From Goleter apudmare HA4340-LM2 (lineage in GTDB: Bacteria; Cyanobacteriota; Cyanobacteriia; Cyanobacteriales; Nostocaceae): a stretch of DNA of 64,000 bases. Location: assembly GCA_019359495.1 (NCBI GenBank), contig JAHHHF010000076.1, positions 1-64,000 on the forward strand. The letters run 5' to 3'. This document shows positions 62,715-64,000 of this stretch, one piece after another. Both the position numbers and the translations under genes were made by a program. Positions within the stretch are counted from its first letter, which is position 1. Each line of letters begins with the position of its first letter. A model generated the notes under the pieces. It was given only the letters and a program-made list of their open reading frames with translations, was not told the DNA's origin and searched no databases.

Positions 62715-63887
62715 ATGAAAATCTTAGTTGCCAGTCATACCTATATTGTAGATTTAAACTGTGAGAAACTACGCGCCTTATCTCAACTTGAACCTGGAAT
62801 AGAAGTTACGGTTGTAGTTCCTAAATGTTGGAAACCTGGTGGTGTACAAAACAAAGTTATTACAACTCAATATCGTGATGAAGATGCATTTAAAATAGTT
62901 CCAATTACTAATTTTAGCCAAAATCATCAAGGACTACTGACCTTTGGTGCTGATTTGATATCTTTGCTGAACAAGTTTCGCCCCCACATCATCCATGTAG
63001 AGCAAGGTTCTAGGGGATTGGCTTATACTCAAATGATTATGTTAAATCAGTTATTAAATTTAAAGGCTAAGAATGTATTTTTTACTTGGTGGAATTTACC
63101 CTATGAATTGAAATTACCAATTGCTTTATTAGAAAAATATAACCTCAAGCATAGCCACGGAATTATTTCTGGTAATCAAGATGGCGCGACAATATTACAG
63201 CAACGGGGATATCAAGGTAAAATTAAGGTCATGCCGCAATTGGGTGTAGATGAGAGTTTATTTACACCCCGTCCCGAACCGGAATTAGCAGCAAGTTTGG
63301 GTATTGAACGAGGTGAATTTGTTGTGGGATTTGTCGGGAGGTTTGTTGAAGAGAAGGGTTTATTAACGCTACTCAAAGCATTAGTAATTTTACGAGATAA
63401 ACCTTGGAAGTTATTACTGTTAGGGCGGGGTAAATTACAATCAGAAATTATCGAAATAGCCACAGAAAATAATATTCATGACAGATTGATTTTAGTAGAA
63501 AGTGTCCCCCATGATGCAGTTCCTAACTATATCAATTTAATGAGTACCTTGGTACTGCCTTCAGAAACAACCTACAATATCAAAACTTTAACAGCTATTG
63601 GTTGGAAAGAACAATTCGGACATGTTCTGATTGAGGCGATGGCTTGTAAAGTACCTGTTATTGGTTCTGATTCTGGTGAAATTCCTCATGTGATTGGTGA
63701 TGCTGGTTTAGTGTTTCCGGAAGGTGATGCTCAAGCTTTAGCTAATTGCTTGGTTGAATTGATGGAGAAACCAGAATTTGCTCAAGGTATTAGTGCTAAG
63801 GGTTATGAAAGGGTAATGGAGAAATACACTAATAAAGCATTAGCAAGGCAACAATTAGAGTTTTATCAAGAATTGGTGAGTAGTTAA
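62715..63887 (+). CDS. Family 4 glycosyltransferase, polysaccharide synthesis
   Basis: From the ATG at 62715 (MKILVASHTYIVDLNCEKLR) the protein has 390 residues and a GT-B fold. The C-terminal nucleotide-sugar domain has VVGFVGRFVEEKGLLTLLKA and the E-x7-E block FGHVLIEAMACKVPVIGSDS. A leftover upstream frame begins at 62688 and adds nine residues without a ribosome site. It is third in the hpsL-like gene group; HpsO is a possible counterpart. The donor and acceptor are unknown. Confidence 0.87.
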   Translation: MKILVASHTYIVDLNCEKLRALSQLEPGIEVTVVVPKCWKPGGVQNKVITTQYRDEDAFKIVPITNFSQNHQGLLTFGADLISLLNKFRPHIIHVEQGSRGLAYTQMIMLNQLLNLKAKNVFFTWWNLPYELKLPIALLEKYNLKHSHGIISGNQDGATILQQRGYQGKIKVMPQLGVDESLFTPRPEPELAASLGIERGEFVVGFVGRFVEEKGLLTLLKALVILRDKPWKLLLLGRGKLQSEIIEIATENNIHDRLILVESVPHDAVPNYINLMSTLVLPSETTYNIKTLTAIGWKEQFGHVLIEAMACKVPVIGSDSGEIPHVIGDAGLVFPEGDAQALANCLVELMEKPEFAQGISAKGYERVMEKYTNKALARQQLEFYQELVSS

Positions 63888-63904
63888 TAAGTATTTTCTC
63901 TTTT

Positions 63905-63950
63905 TTTAACGCAGAGGGGCGCTAAGGTAGCGCGGAGGTACGCGGAGGTG
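63905..63950. repeat. Second copy of the GGTACGCGGAG-type repeat
   Basis: Just after the last glycosyltransferase, AACGCAGAGGGGCGCTAAGG followed by GCGCGGAGGTACGCGGAGG repeats the theme seen in the treZ-treY spacer at 6597-6650. The remaining bases to the window end hold no gene that I can see. Confidence 0.6.
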
Positions 63951-64000
63951 TTTGGAAGTTTGTGATGTTTCATAATGCTAAATCAATAAAAAAATGAGAA

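Overview
The window looks like a chromosomal piece of a filamentous, nitrogen-fixing, heterocyst-type cyanobacterium of the Nostoc/Anabaena (Trichormus) group. The sequence evidence is a typical photosystem I subunit PsaC, a NifH nitrogenase reductase, the rbp-rpsU (RRM protein + S21) pair, cyanobacterial minCDE, the 2-oxoglutarate decarboxylase/succinate-semialdehyde dehydrogenase pair, many HIP1 palindromes (gcgatcgc), and heptamer and hairpin repeats of the kind scattered through Nostoc genomes. I saw no rRNA, tRNA, prophage, intact insertion sequence or CRISPR array. The exact species cannot be fixed from the sequence alone.

Layout. 0-3.6 kb: a type IA topoisomerase and a Cas6-family endoribonuclease with an extra C-terminal helix-turn-helix; directly upstream of cas6, in its predicted mRNA leader, lies one CRISPR-repeat-like hairpin. 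3.8-11 kb: a membrane protein, then the trehalose genes treZ-treY-treH. 11-14.5 kb: small exported and membrane proteins and an FHA-GAF adenylate cyclase. 14.8-18 kb: the two-enzyme bypass that closes the cyanobacterial TCA cycle. 18-25.5 kb: murD, glyS, a toxin-antitoxin-like small gene pair next to a decayed hsdR remnant, glmS and psaC. 26-35.7 kb: fmt, an exported protein, a MAPEG protein, minCDE with an upstream four-carbon acid sugar kinase and a membrane protein, and a HAD hydrolase. 36.5-40.5 kb: a fatty-acid-hydroxylase-like protein, an orphan nifH, a 1.7 kb gene-free stretch with two strong predicted RNA structures, then rbp and rpsU.

40.8-50.8 kb is a stress-flavoured cluster: phosphoribosyltransferase, a hibernation factor fused to a cold-shock domain, GSP17M-like, ChaB and PPOX-like proteins, a DUF5132 protein, a P2-type cation ATPase with an HMA-like N-terminus, a divergent second-type MetK and a CHASE3 histidine kinase. 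51.2-57.1 kb: a class A penicillin-binding protein, an OmpR-type regulator and a sucrose-phosphate synthase/phosphatase-like pair. The intergenic regions here carry CCGAT direct repeats at exact 11-bp spacing, which suggests a shared OmpR-family operator. 57-64 kb: PRC-barrel/DUF2382 and SLH proteins, then an exopolysaccharide group resembling the hormogonium polysaccharide (hps) genes.

The most novel-looking items are the repeat-like hairpin in the leader of an orphan cas6-HTH gene, the periodic CCGAT operators with a possible small RNA between 54.0 and 54.2 kb, a sucrose-phosphate phosphatase homologue lacking two catalytic aspartates, and the structured elements upstream of the orphan nifH.
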